The notes beneath the pieces are model-generated. The model saw only the letters and a program-made list of their open reading frames with translations. It was not told the DNA's origin and did not search any database. Of a stretch of 64,000 nt of DNA, positions 47,570 through 59,599 are shown piece by piece (position 1 is the stretch's first letter; the number at the start of each line of letters is the position of its first letter). Origin of the DNA: Lingula anatina (Eukaryota > Brachiopoda > Lingulata > Lingulida > Lingulidae). The DNA is taken from positions 239,708-303,707 of the forward strand of contig NW_019775448.1 in NCBI RefSeq assembly GCF_001039355.2, given 5' to 3'. The translations under genes and the position numbers were made by a program.

Positions 47570-49468
47570 ACACAATTGTAACGGGGCCGGTGCGGTTGTT
47601 TGGCGTGTGCGCGGAGGTTCGTAAGAATGACACAACAGTCTAGGATAGGTTTCCCTATTAATACAGTTTATTACTTTAACCCGTTACATATACAGGGACA
47701 TCTAGTTCAGGTAGGCACAGCGCTACGGTAAGACAGTGACCCAACCGTTCCCTCGATCTAGGCTCTGATTGACCCGGCCGTCCTCAGTCCTCAGTCTCCC
47801 TCTCGTGCTCTCGGCGTTGCTGGTCACTCTGACGTCCCTGGGATCGGTCTAGCGTTAGTTCTCTGGTGTAGAAATCGGGACGCCCTTTATACTGAATTTT
47901 GGGGGTGAGGTCACTGTTTACCGTGCCTGATGGTGACAGGATAATTCTCTTTATACAAACAGTTACTAGTTATACTGGCTACTTGGCCTTAAACTTCTAT
48001 TCTATATTATGCTCGTTGATAAAACAATACTTTCACCCGTAATTGATGATTAATAAACATAATACTGGGCGCTTACTATAATACGTGTGCGGCCCTTCGA
48101 ATGTATAATCTCATAAGGCTCGATGGTCACAATTGCATCTTCAGTTAAGGTAGCACCGTCCAACACCGACTTTCAAGATAGCTTAAGATTTCTCTGTACC
48201 TTTGAGAGATTAAAGGATAATCACTTGGAATTGCTCTTGCAGAAAATCCGAGATAAAAATAGAGATGACAGCGGTGTGACTAATATATTCACAGGAAGCC
48301 AGGTGTGGCATTGGTCTATTACACAGAAGTTTTAATTACTAAATGTTATGTAAAAGCTCATCTTGCTACCAACTGCGTTACATGTCCGTCGGGCCTTAGA
48401 AGATTTTGCTCCTGCAAAACTAACTAGAAATAATTAAATCTAAAATATGTAAAATAAAACACACACACAACACCAGGTGATATCTTCAGACGATTATATA
48501 GAACCGGTGTACATGTACCTGCATCGATATAACATGTGAAAGTATTATAAAACTTGATAGATAGCTAATTAAAAAAACAAAAGAAAAATAGACACATGAA
48601 GCAATTAATCTACTAAAATGAATAAGCGAATGGTAATAAATTTTAAGTAAAAGTAAATGATTAATCTGTGTCAAAAGCGATGGCTCTTTTCACAAAGACT
48701 AAGACGATGCTATCAAAACATTAACAATTATCGCACCGGAACGTCAAGTGTAACATCGTATCTATGAATAATTATAGAGAGCTGAATAAAATACGGTTAC
48801 TAGGATAAAATGGAAAATAAATAATATCATAACCATAACCCTTACAATTTTACCGCATAATGATATCTTTTAACGAAAATTATTATGAAAGTAGTATACA
48901 AATAAGTTGACTGCTAAAAAAATTGATATATTTTGAGTAATTATCAAGAAATGAATATTAAGATGAGTAAATATGTCTATCTCTAAAGATAAAATATTAA
49001 AACATTAATCATAACAAAGGAGTGAGCTTCATTCAAGAATTCTGTCCTGAAATTCTCATCAATGCATGAACAGTGTCGCAAGAGGTCGGCTTTTTTTTTT
49101 TCGGAGGAACTATATTAAACAAAAACTTCAACAGGCATGATATCCAGCTTGTATAGCCAACTGCACTGCTGAATAATTAAATGTGCAAGAATGGCTGAGC
49201 AAACATATTTTTCAACTTATAAGTTTGGCAGTATTTTAAGGGAATCGGATTGAAAAGAGTAATCGATTGATCAATTTCGTCATTAGAAAGACAGATACCG
49301 TTCCAATCTATGTGCAACATGGGATAAATACAACCATGGATCTCAAAATTATCGAATAATGTGGGTGTGTGTGCTTTCCAGGCCGTTACACTATCCTGAA
49401 GGTGCATAACAGGCAAAACAACAGCATCATCTAATGTTGAAATCTGTAAGGCTAGGACAGGCCTATCT
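47570..49468. other. Region without recognised gene, after the F/G similarity ends
   Basis: It starts with TGTAACGGGGCCGG, whose first nine bases recur inverted as CCCGTTACA at 47682-47690. It is GC-richer to about 47930, then AT-rich. It might be part of an LTR or other transposon, but no transposase or polymerase is visible. A 70-codon open frame at 48123-48335 has no recognisable motif. Confidence 0.4.
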
Positions 49469-49469
49469 N

Positions 49470-49562
49470 GATGAAGTCGCAATTTATCCTATGAAGTCGA
49501 TTTGACAGTAAAATCAGAGCATTTATCCCATGAAGTGGTAATATACCATGAAGTATCTTAAC
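49470..49562. repeat. ATGAAGTCG repeat, copy 2, at an assembly join
   Basis: Same ~93 bp as 648-741. It starts directly after the n at 49469 and lies just downstream of orphan signal exon H. Confidence 0.8.
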
Positions 49563-49877
49563 AAACGTTGCTCTCAATTAAAAGTGTCGGGATAAAATGT
49601 TCTTTAAAGTTTAGTATAGTTATAATCATAGGCCATTATAAAAAGCGAAGGCGTAATTATTACTACTTGTGCTGCTTGGACGCAGAGCGCGTAATCCGCA
49701 TCATTCCTTACATTTAGACATTTGTCACTGGGCCCATTTGTGACCAATCCTCAAATATTCATCATTTTGACGTAACACTTTGCATAATGTTTGAAACAGG
49801 CAAAACAAACTAAATGAACCACAAACATTATCACTTGGAAAAGCATGCTTTTGGTACTTCTTTACTTTCGAGGTCTT

Positions 49878-49901
49878 CTCACTCACTCACTCACTCACTC
49901 A
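49878..49901. repeat. (ACTC)n microsatellite
   Basis: About six CACT/ACTC units just downstream of orphan exon H. Confidence 0.9.
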
Positions 49902-49929
49902 TTTCAAATACAGAAATGAGTAAGCCTAC

Positions 49930-49993
49930 CTATATCGCAGTTCGCCAACAATCCAAGTGAAAGCACGCAAAAAAACGCCGTTATGATTTCCAT
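49930..49993 (-). pseudogene. Orphan signal-peptide exon H (C/E class)
   Basis: A 64-nt minus-strand exon begins with ATG and encodes MEIITAFFCVLSLGLLANC, followed by a GTAGGC donor in the same phase as the signal exons of C, E, F and G. Upstream (50000-51450) the C/E-class promoter and flank are well preserved, including the TATCAG-N3-CTGATA palindrome at 50320-50334. Downstream on the minus strand only about 460 bp remain before the n at 49469, with no head exon. H is head-to-head with G exactly as E is with F, so it is the remains of a duplicated divergent pair, or its body was lost at the assembly join. It may be transcribed but cannot make a receptor as assembled. Confidence 0.7.
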
Positions 49994-50319
49994 TCCTTAT
50001 ACTCCAGGGTGACTTCTCGTCGGGAAAATTGTCTGCGGTGAATCATCTGCTTCAAGTATTTAACTGTAATATTTACAGGGTATAAGTAAAACACCTTTAC
50101 ACTTTTACTTTGTAAATTTCTTTTCTTCTGGTTTAAGAAATTGCTACCCATAAGATATCCAAATTGTATTATTCCAACATATCTGCAAGCATGTCATTTC
50201 TCATTTTCTCTTACATGTTCGCTATTCTTCTTATTCGTAATTAAATATAAGTCAGATTTGTTAAATACATGGTCTTGCTAGACACCCCATACCAGTAAGT
50301 TTCATCTGTTTATAAATTC

Positions 50320-50334
50320 TATCAGTCGCTGATA
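50320..50334. promoter_or_regulatory. Double-GATA palindrome upstream of orphan exon H
   Basis: TATCAGTCGCTGATA, same spacing to the signal exon as in C and E; partner element near 50449. Confidence 0.6.
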
Positions 50335-52801
50335 AAACTTAGATACGGCATACTGTACTTGAATGTGTATCTTGAACCATATCAAACAGAAAGACACGTG
50401 GTGAGCGCTGAAAGCCACCTTCATATAAAGGCATCATTGTCTGAGTTTTATCAGTGGTTGATTCATAAAATACTGCAGGGCACCAATTTGAACTTGCGAT
50501 GTTCAGGGAAGGCTAAATTAGCCTCTCAAAACCGTTTAATTTAGGCAAATACATTTTTTTCACTCAAACGTGAAAATGGTTAAAAAATCCAAAAGTGAAA
50601 TACATGTACGTGCGATAGCCCCACATTATTTAAGCCGTGAGTCTATATGATAACCCGAGTTATTGTCGCACGTGATTTTGTGGTTCTTTTTACTCGCATG
50701 AAAATTAATCATGGTCCATCCTATTAGAAAAATATTTTAATAATCATAAAAAACCATTTAACATATATAATTGGTCCCAAGATTGCACTCAGGGAAATAA
50801 ACTTCATATTTAAAAATAGTATGTTAAAAAGCATTTCACGAGTCACACAACAGCAGGCGAGACCATTTTAATGTTCAGTGTATAGAACCCACCATGAATT
50901 CCCCGTAATGCGTATTATTAACCACTATTGCTTGTTTTTTAAACGACTAGAGAGGCTGAGTGCCAAGAGATAAACCCAATTAATCACTCGATCAGCAGTA
51001 GTAGAGCTTAAAACTGCACCTTCTTCAATTTTTACAGGTAAATTGACCTACTTATCCGACTTCTTATCTGCCCGTTTATACATGTTTACAACACAGAAAG
51101 TGGGCATATTATATTATCCGATTGAATATCATTTTTGGGTAATATATGAAACGATTAACTTTTGTTTTCTCTAAGTTATACTATCTGAAACTATATGTTG
51201 CCATTTGGTCAGCTTTTGTGGCCAAAATTTGACTTCAAATGTATTTTTAAAATTAAAGTGCTGAATTTAAGGACACAAAAAACAAGAATATGTCTTGTCA
51301 TATTGTTCATTAATTATAAGATTGCATACCCTAAGCAAAGTTCGCAGCAATATTGCAGCAAATTTCCTGCAAATTCGTTGCAAATTTGCTGCAGGCCTTT
51401 TGCTAAGGGTAGGTATCATTTACATATCCAGGAGTCGGTCCATTAGATCGTTGTGCTTGTTACTTTAAAACATGTATGTGTGCGTCATCCGTTAGGATTC
51501 GCTGTCTCAGTGGATTCTTCGATTTGAAAAGGACCAATTTCGATTGTCGCAAAGCTCTCAACGTTTATTTCTATACCAAGGCCTAAAATACATAAAACCA
51601 ATCTATTTGAACCTCCTGCGGTACTTTCGGAAATGTAAAAGACTGGGTTAAAGGAAAAGGCTAAGAATTTATGAAGATCCGTAAAGAAATTTCTTTTTCA
51701 TAGATATGCTATATAAACTCTTCCCGTTTTTTATGTAACCCCTACCGCCTGTGCAACCTACGGTCCTATTATTTTGTCTACTCGAACCCGAAAATATTTG
51801 TCACTGCATGGAGATAGGATTTCCGTACGAAACTTGACACTACGCATTCTGTTCACTTACGTGGTTGATCGGTTTAGTGTTTAAACAAAAGATGCTACTA
51901 ACTTATCTGCTGTCAATAACATCACTTGGCCATTTAGAGACAGTTGAACTGGTAATATCGAAATTCAGCGGCAGCACTATGACATCCTACATAGAAAAAG
52001 AATTAAAATAATCATTTATTTTTATATGGTGTATTCCATTGAAATATATGTATGCGCCTTAAAGATAAAGAATTAACATTTTAAAAATTGCGTTTTAAAA
52101 ATCTAAGATAAAGACCCTAAAGGTAAATGAAAACAGGAATGCTTTTCAGTTACTATAGATCTACTGTATAAATTACTATTATTCGGCTAAAATAGAGGTT
52201 TCTTGAAATTTCCTAAGTCATTTGCAGTTATTATTTTAGTGGGTTATATGTTAAAGATTACACATAAAACTTTAAAATATTATTATTATTATTATTATTT
52301 TGATTCATTTCTAGTATGAGACAGTCTGCATCGTTCATTCTGTAATTATGATCACCCATCATTCAGTATCATCGTTTTTCGAGCTTAGGTGAACTGGGGC
52401 TGTATTTTAAATGATTATTTGCAGCTTCGACGGGGTTACTTTTATTTGGATATTCTGGGCGGGAATAGAGGATAAAGGGGAAGGGTAGGGGGAACCCCAC
52501 CCCACCCCACCTGTAACAACATATCTCACTGGCATAGCACTATACATGTACCTCAATTTTTGGCAAGGCAGAAGAACGAAGCAATTCTTCAAATCACCTC
52601 GAATCTCAGGATCCTATGGACTCAAACTATGGGTAGGTGCGAAATGGATGGTGACGTGCAAAATTTTATAAACCAACCACTGATAAAACACACAATGATG
52701 TCATTTTTGCCAAGGTGACTTTCATCAGACCCCACGCGTTTTTCTGTTTAAGGTTGTTTAAGATGTATATTCTAGTACAGGATGCTGTTTGGTCTAAGTC
52801 T

Positions 52802-52816
52802 TATCAGCGACTGATA
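52802..52816. promoter_or_regulatory. Double-GATA palindrome upstream of gene G
   Basis: TATCAGCGACTGATA about 335 bp upstream of the ATG; partner AACCACTGATAAAAC near 52675. Confidence 0.6.
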
Positions 52817-53056
52817 TAATTTATAAACAGAGGTGGCTTACTGGTATGCAGTGTCTCACAAGTTCGTGATTCTTTTAAGAAGGCTGTCTTATATTAAATG
52901 ACAAATTACAAGAAAGTAGGAATGTAAGAGGTTATGTGAAGAGACATGCTTTCCGATATGTAGATATAATACAATGTGTACATCTCACGGAGGAGAATTC
53001 TTTACATAAAAAGCAATTACCAGAGTTAACTGTACACAAGTTTTACACCTACTCTG

Positions 53057-53063
53057 TATATAT
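53057..53063 (+). promoter_or_regulatory. TATA-like box of gene G
   Basis: TATATAT in the same conserved promoter block as in F, 84-90 bp before the ATG. Confidence 0.5.
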
Positions 53064-53146
53064 TACGGATAAGTACTTAATGCAGGTGGTATGTCCCCGA
53101 CAATTTTCCCGGAGTTCAAAAGCGGAGTCACCCTGGGGTGAAAGGA

Positions 53147-56100
53147 ATGGAAGTGTTAACCGTTTGCTTTTGCGTTCTTTCGTTTGGATTGTTGGTGAAC
53201 TGTAACATAGGTAGGCTTATTTATTTGACTATATTTATCATCTGAATGCCGGTGTTGTCGATATAGGTTACAAAATTAAACTCAGATCACTCCCTGAGGT
53301 GAACCGATTAAAAGGATTGTTGATCGAGAAGATGATATTTAGAAAGCTAAGAAATACCAACAAACATGTTTGTTTTTTTTTTTCAGCATTTTTTAAATGT
53401 TTCTTCAATTTACAATTCTTGATGATAACTGGTGTTCAACCTGTCTTTTGTCCTTTAATAATGAGAACTATGATGAAAATAAGAAGCATTTAAATGACCA
53501 CATAAGTTATTTCAACCTCACTTGCACTTCATTTCAGATGTTCCTGATAATAGCGGCAAAGAATTCATCATAGCTTTCATGGACAACACGTTCATAAATA
53601 ATGACAGCCTAAATGTATTTCTTACAACCGACTTCCCTTCTCCAGTCCAAGTTCACATTACTGCCCATTCATCCTATCTCCATCACCTCCCACAAAGTAA
53701 TAAAACAGTCAGCGTACGTAGGGGTTCAATAACCAGGGTAAATATTCCTGATATTTTTGCAATGAAGGACACAAACAGAAGTTTCAAAGGTGTCCGTTTA
53801 TCTGCTGACAAAGAGTTCATTGTCTATGGTTCCAATGCAGAACCTTATAGTTTGGATGCATTTGTAGCTCTCCCTGTGGATATTCTTGGACAGGAGTACA
53901 TCGCTGGAAGCTATAGCGATTGTTCAAGTAATTTTCCTGCGCTTGTAGGACTTGTTGGCGTTCACAACAATACGCATATAGAAATAACTCCTGCTAATGG
54001 CACGGATATCATAGTTATGGGCAACCCTGTAAATTACAAAACACAAATTACTCTGAACAGACTTGAGACCATTCAAATCGCATCTACCAGCGACATTACA
54101 GGTACGAGGATCAATTCATCAAAACCACTGGCAGTAATGTCAGGTAATAAATGCGCCAAAGTACCGTGTGGTCATTCATTTAGTTGTGATCATTTGGTGG
54201 AATATATGTATCCAGTCGATAGATGGGGCTACACGTTCACAGTTGTTCCATCAGCTTACCGGCAAAGTGGGGATATTATCCGCGTTGTAGGCAGTACTGA
54301 TGACACCGTGGTCGACATAACCGGTGTTTCGCGTTTAATTCTTAATAGATCCGGGTTCTATGAATTCAATGTGTCGAAGAACGTTCCTGTGTTTGTCAAT
54401 GCCAGTAAGCCCATTATGGTGCTGCAGTTTACGCAGAGCCAAGACACAGATGGTCTGGACAGTGATCCTTACATGATGGTTGTGCCTGCCATAGAACAAT
54501 TCTCGACCAGTTACACCATCGCTACCGCCAATCTTCCTGATAAAGTTTACAAAAACTTCGTAAATATAGTCATCAAAAGCAGTTCTAAAGAAGGCCTTAG
54601 AGTTGATGGAGCCGCTCTCAATGGTGTTACATGGCTGGCCATTCCCAGAACAGACTTTACTGCTGCGCAGCTGAACATCACTGCGGGTACACATCGCATA
54701 GAACACATTTCTCCAATCCAGACTTTCTCAGTATTCTCATACGGGTTTGCCAAATACGTTTCTTATGGCTACCCAGGAGGTCTCAGACTGGCTAATCTGG
54801 ACGTGACTAAATGTGTACCGAATACTGGACAGCCGGCGGATGGCGTTGATAACGACTGTGACATGAAAATTGACGAAGAACTATTTAATGGTATTGATGA
54901 TGACGAAGATGGGGTAATTGATGAGGATTTGTCTTCCCTGCCGACAGAGGTGGACTTTCCTAAAGATGCAGTCATTGTTTCAGGTGAAAAAAGTAAAATA
55001 TGTTTTACAAAGAAATGGATATATTTAATTTTAAGCCTCTAGTCTTCAATTCAGTTCATGGAATTTTGATATTGTGGCCAACTTATCTATCAATGAATGC
55101 ACTACTTTAATTTACCTTTGCACCATTTCAGGTAATGCATCTGTGATTTTATACCTGATGGGACAACTCAGTTCACCAAACGTGACAAGCTCTGAACGGT
55201 GTGCTGTGTATAGTAATATTACTGTTAACTACACAGATTCGACCACTGACAATGGCTGTGGGGTGGACATCAAGCGCACGTGGCTCGTGCAGGACGGGTG
55301 TGGGAACATCGTGCGGTCAGTTCAGACCATACTTGTATACAATTCATGGCAAGCTCTCCGGGCACATCCTGGACAGAACTGTACGGGGATGGTGGAGGTA
55401 GTTGGATGCAATGACACCGCAGACGGTGAGTTCTTACCCTCTACTAGGACCGTAGATTAATAACGTGTACTTTTCTTTTACAACAGATACTTGTGCCATG
55501 AATTAGCCAGAGAGCTTCACGTAGTACATTGTTTTATTCATATCATTAGCACTTCTTTTTACGATCTTTGACGTGCAGTATACATGAAGGTGCTTACAAT
55601 CAGTTATGCTTGCACAAACAGAACTACATTTAAGAGAAGGTAACGAGGAGTGCTAACGCATGAGACTGCATGTTAATATTCACGTTGATTATATTGCAAG
55701 CAAAATTTCACAATTTCAATTTGAAATATTTAAAGTTAATCTGATCACGTTTGATTTGGTCTGGGTAATGATTTGGCGGCGGGAGTTAATGGGTCTACTG
55801 TAAGTAACATTCACGGTATAACCTGGTGCTGTGTTCATTCCAGCAGCTGGCCAGTGCACAACTGCCCCATGCCAAGGCCGTCAGGGCCTCTTCATGCTCT
55901 CTGACGGTCTTGGTTGTTACTGTGCCCGGCCTCTTGATAATGCCTGGTGTCTGCAAGGTAAATTCTTAGTTTCTTTTGAACAATATTTACTTTCATTTAA
56001 TGGTAATTATTTATTGCTTGAAGACGTTTCACATTAAGCTGATCAAATTGTTTGAAATACATTTATTAAGTACATATTAAGTAATATAAAAGAACTCAAG

Positions 56101-58828
56101 AAATAAAGAAGAGTTACACGAAAAACCAGTGCGGCAGATTGTGAATTTTAAATGATGCATAATTAACTTCTGTTATACAGGCATGTTATTTTGGATTAAT
56201 CATAATCTTCTTTTTTCACAAAAGGCTGTTGACTGAGCCTCATTCATCATTCTGATAAATATTCAAAAATTAGAGATTGTGAATGACTTTTCTATTTCTA
56301 TTTTCCGTAGCATTTTTATCAACGGACTTACTAGTCGACGACACTGTTTGTGTATGAAAGTTCGTTTTGCTTATGTAACATTTAGAATGAGTGCACACCT
56401 AAAGTCTGCTGCCTAACGATTTCTGGCGTCGGGGCCGATTTCGCAAAAGAACTATAGCCCAAGAATCGGTCTAATCTTTAAGACCAAATATATGGTTTAA
56501 TTTAATTCAAGTGAAATTAATAGTATTCCACTGAAATATGGTAAATATTGGTGTTCGCCTGAAACATTAGCCGTATCTTTCTTCGATAAAAAAGGGCGCA
56601 ATGTTTAATTTGTTTGGGCCACTTATGATTTATCTTGGGTGAAAGTAGACTGAGATTTTGGTCTAAAAGTTGAGAACAGATTTTGGGGTTAGCAGTACAC
56701 AGTAAAAGGTCGCCAACATTGACATGAAAGCACGTTTCTATCTACAGGCTATCTTAGGTTGTATTTACTGGCAGGGGTTATCTTTCCTTCGCTCTAGAAA
56801 TTGGAAAATAACAAGATATAATGTAAACAATCCTAAAAAATATTTACATTCGTGACACATACATGACTTGAAGACTGAGACTTAGAAATGGAGTTTACAG
56901 TCACTATTATATTGACATGTCTCCCTTGCAGAAAGATTTTCTGTTCACTCAACCTATGAATTAATGAAAAAAAAATGTTTCGATCAAGTATCATAGATGA
57001 CACGATAATGATGATTTGGTTCTTTACAATGAGGATCATACTTTGGACTAACTGCAAGAGATAAAGAAAATAATGCATCATATAAGAGCATACGTGTAAT
57101 GACATTTCTCAAATCTTTATTTAATAAGTGTGTATTGACGATAACATGTGGACATAACAGCCAGATTATTTTTTCTAGGTGAAAATTTGACCACCACTGA
57201 AATGCCGGAGTTGATGTTGACGACAGAAAGAGTACGATCTAGCACCGACTATTTAGCCATTGAGACAACGCCTGAGTCTTCGATGTTGACTTGGTCGACA
57301 GGCAAAACGCGGCAACACACTGGAAATCCCACTGTTGAAACTACACCCGAGTCTCCGGTGTTGACTTGGTCGACAGGGAAAAAGGGTCAACGCACTGGCA
57401 ATCCCACTGTTGAAACTACTACTGAAACAGGGACTGTAAGTTACCTTTTTAAAAGAAATATCTAATGATTTTTTGTTAGAATTTTGGCCGAAACACATGC
57501 AATCAATATATATATACTGTTAAATTCTTTTTCATGATTATTTGTGTGGTCATTTGTTCTTATCAGAAGTTTCAAAACCGATATCACCATCTATAACAAC
57601 ATAACACATCAGCATACACTGCGGATTTCATAATGAACTTTACGTCACGGGTCTGATATTTTTCACGTATATGATTTTAAATTTGATCACCTTTCAGAAT
57701 GACAGTGGCGGTGGAGCTGCACGTGAAATGAATCCCGAAGGTTCTGAACAAGGTCTTACTATAATTCTACCTGCTGTCACCGGTGTCATCTTGCTCTGCG
57801 GGATTGTCATAGCAACGGCCTTGTGGGTTTTGAAACGAAAGAAAAGGTGAAGACTAATTACTTGTAATTCTTTTCATCCCTGATGTTAGCTTTACATATA
57901 TGCAGACTTATATTGACGGAAAATAGCACAAATTGCAAGCACTGAAATTGCGCTCCTGTTTAAGCAAGTGACATGGATGTGTTGGGGCCGTAGCAATAGT
58001 CCGAAGGTTCATCGGTCCGAATGTTCACTATAGAACCTTCAGACCAATAAACCCTAGATTAAAAAACCGATGAAAATGTTACCATTTTTCAGACCAATGA
58101 ACCTTCGGACTATCGAGACGCTCCCCCCGTGTTCATGTCATGATCACTTGACCACCCTTCAAGTTGTGCCCTTCATATCCACTATGAATGTCTTAATTTG
58201 TATGTTGATGGAGCCGACCTCGTGTGCATTTAAACAATGCAAGCTGTGGGCCAACCTCTAACTATCATTTCAATAGGTTGAGGTCGCCATTTACAAAGTA
58301 TAGTTTCTCTAACAGTTGATATGTTTAAAAGTCTGGCAGAACCTATTCCCCTATTCTTTCATGAAGAAACATAGTGCGAATACCAATGATTGATTTACCT
58401 GCTTATGTACATTTAAATTCAGGAGCAAAATTCAAACTTCCCCAGTAGGCGAAGACAATGGAGACCCATCTTCAACTCAAAAAGATATAAACGACAGCAG
58501 AGAAGACCCACAAGAAGAAAGTTCCAGTGAGATTCCATACGTTCCTCCGACGACTGGTGCCATCCCCCCGACACTGAAGCACTTTTCAACGAATCCTTCT
58601 CATTCGGGCTCCGACAGGCTTCAATCAAAAGACACAGACAGTTCACACGAGGATAAGTTTGGAAAAACTGGCGAACAATCTGTTTCTGATGATGTGCTTC
58701 ACGTCTCGGCTACTGGTGGCGCCACCGTGCCACATGATTTACCACCAGTGAGCAGCCCATTCGATCAAACCGATCAAAACATTCAACGGCGACTCCCAGC
58801 ACGTCTGCCACCTTTAACGAAAGAATGA
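53147..58828 (+). CDS. Gene G: type I membrane protein, IgGFc-binding head, Thr-rich stalk, no EGF
   Basis: Seven exons in consistent phase give 909 aa: signal 53147-53210 (MEVLTVCFCVLSFGL...), head 53538-54983 (aa 22-503), HYR-like 55132-55425 (504-601), Cys-rich 55844-55957 (602-639), stalk 57179-57435 (640-725), TM 57698-57846, tail 58423-58828. The stalk is Thr/Ser/Pro-rich with two or three near-repeats of TTPESxxLTWSTGK and GNPTVETT, suggesting a mucin-like O-glycosylated spacer. TM is about aa 746-770, followed by KRKKR. The tail is acidic, contains EIPYVPP, and ends RLPARLPPLTKE. It is the only complete plus-strand member. TATA-like sequence at 53057-53063 lies about 90 bp before the ATG, and a possible AATAAA is at 59162-59167. 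Surface receptor or adhesion role is inferred from architecture. Confidence 0.88.
57984..58128. mobile_element. Hairpin MITE in the last intron of gene G (copy 1)
   Basis: Begins GGGGCCGTAGCAATAGTCCG and ends CTTCGGACTATCGAGACGC, with repeated TTCGGACCAATGAACC-like units in both directions. A second copy lies inverted at 59423-59580. Confidence 0.75.
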
Positions 58829-59161
58829 GACGGTCGCTTAAGTAAGTTATTTGGTTTTTTTCAAGTACTCAGGATTTCTACGGTTTAATGAAAGACAGAT
58901 GCAGTGACGGTGTGGATTCAAGACTTATGTGCCACATTCAAACAAAATACATATTCGCACCAGCCTTTGAAAAGGATTTCTCTTTTTTCTATTCATATGC
59001 AGAATGCATATCGCGCATTAATTAATATTTGAAAGTAAACTTGCATAAATTTAACGACTTTTGCCTTATCAACTCTAGGACACACTAATCATTCTTTCGT
59101 GGGTCCATGCTCAATATGAATATTGAAATCAAATATGTTTTCTTTTTGCAGTAAACAAATC

Positions 59162-59167
59162 AATAAA
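59162..59167 (+). other. Possible poly(A) signal of gene G
   Basis: First AATAAA found after the stop at 58828, about 335 nt downstream. Only position supports it. Confidence 0.35.
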
Positions 59168-59422
59168 ACTGATTCTTATCTTGAAATGTCCGATGTACAA
59201 CTCATCAACACTAAAACTTTTTTTGCATTGTATGCTTCTAAAACAAGTTATGTCCGACTTAAAAGAGAAGCAACACGCGTGCGTATATTGCACGACCTAC
59301 ATACGTACGTAAAACCTGACAAGATAATTAGCCAGAGAAAAATCAATCAACAGGCTATCTGTATATATATACATCACTGTGGCCCTGGTATATCTCAAGG
59401 GTATCGTGATGTTGCTCTGCCC

Positions 59423-59580
59423 GGGGGCGTCTCGATAGTCCGAAGGTTCATTGGTCCGAAAAGTGGTAACATTTTTATCGATTTTTTAATCAAGGGTTCA
59501 TTGGTCCGAAGGTTCTATAGTGAACATTCGGACCAATGAACCTTCGGACTATTGAACCTTCGGACTATCGCTACGGCCCG
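59423..59580. mobile_element. Hairpin MITE downstream of gene G (copy 2, inverted)
   Basis: Inverted relative to 57984-58128: it begins GGGGGCGTCTCGATAGTCCG and ends GACTATCGCTACGGCCC. Together the two copies flank the last exon of gene G. Confidence 0.75.
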
Positions 59581-59599
59581 CTCTGCCCGACTGTCTTAG

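Larger units (their letters stand above)
50960..56850 (+). repeat. Segmental duplication, copy 2 (promoters of H/G plus 5' part of gene G)
   Basis: Counterpart of 41290-47568. The similarity extends through intron 4 of G to about 56850 and stops before the stalk exon. Upstream of 50960 the similarity continues on the minus-strand side as the C/E-class flank of orphan exon H. Confidence 0.85.

Noticed and set aside
48123-48335. 70-codon plus-strand open frame
   Set aside because: No recognisable motif, no neighbour support and no second exon found.
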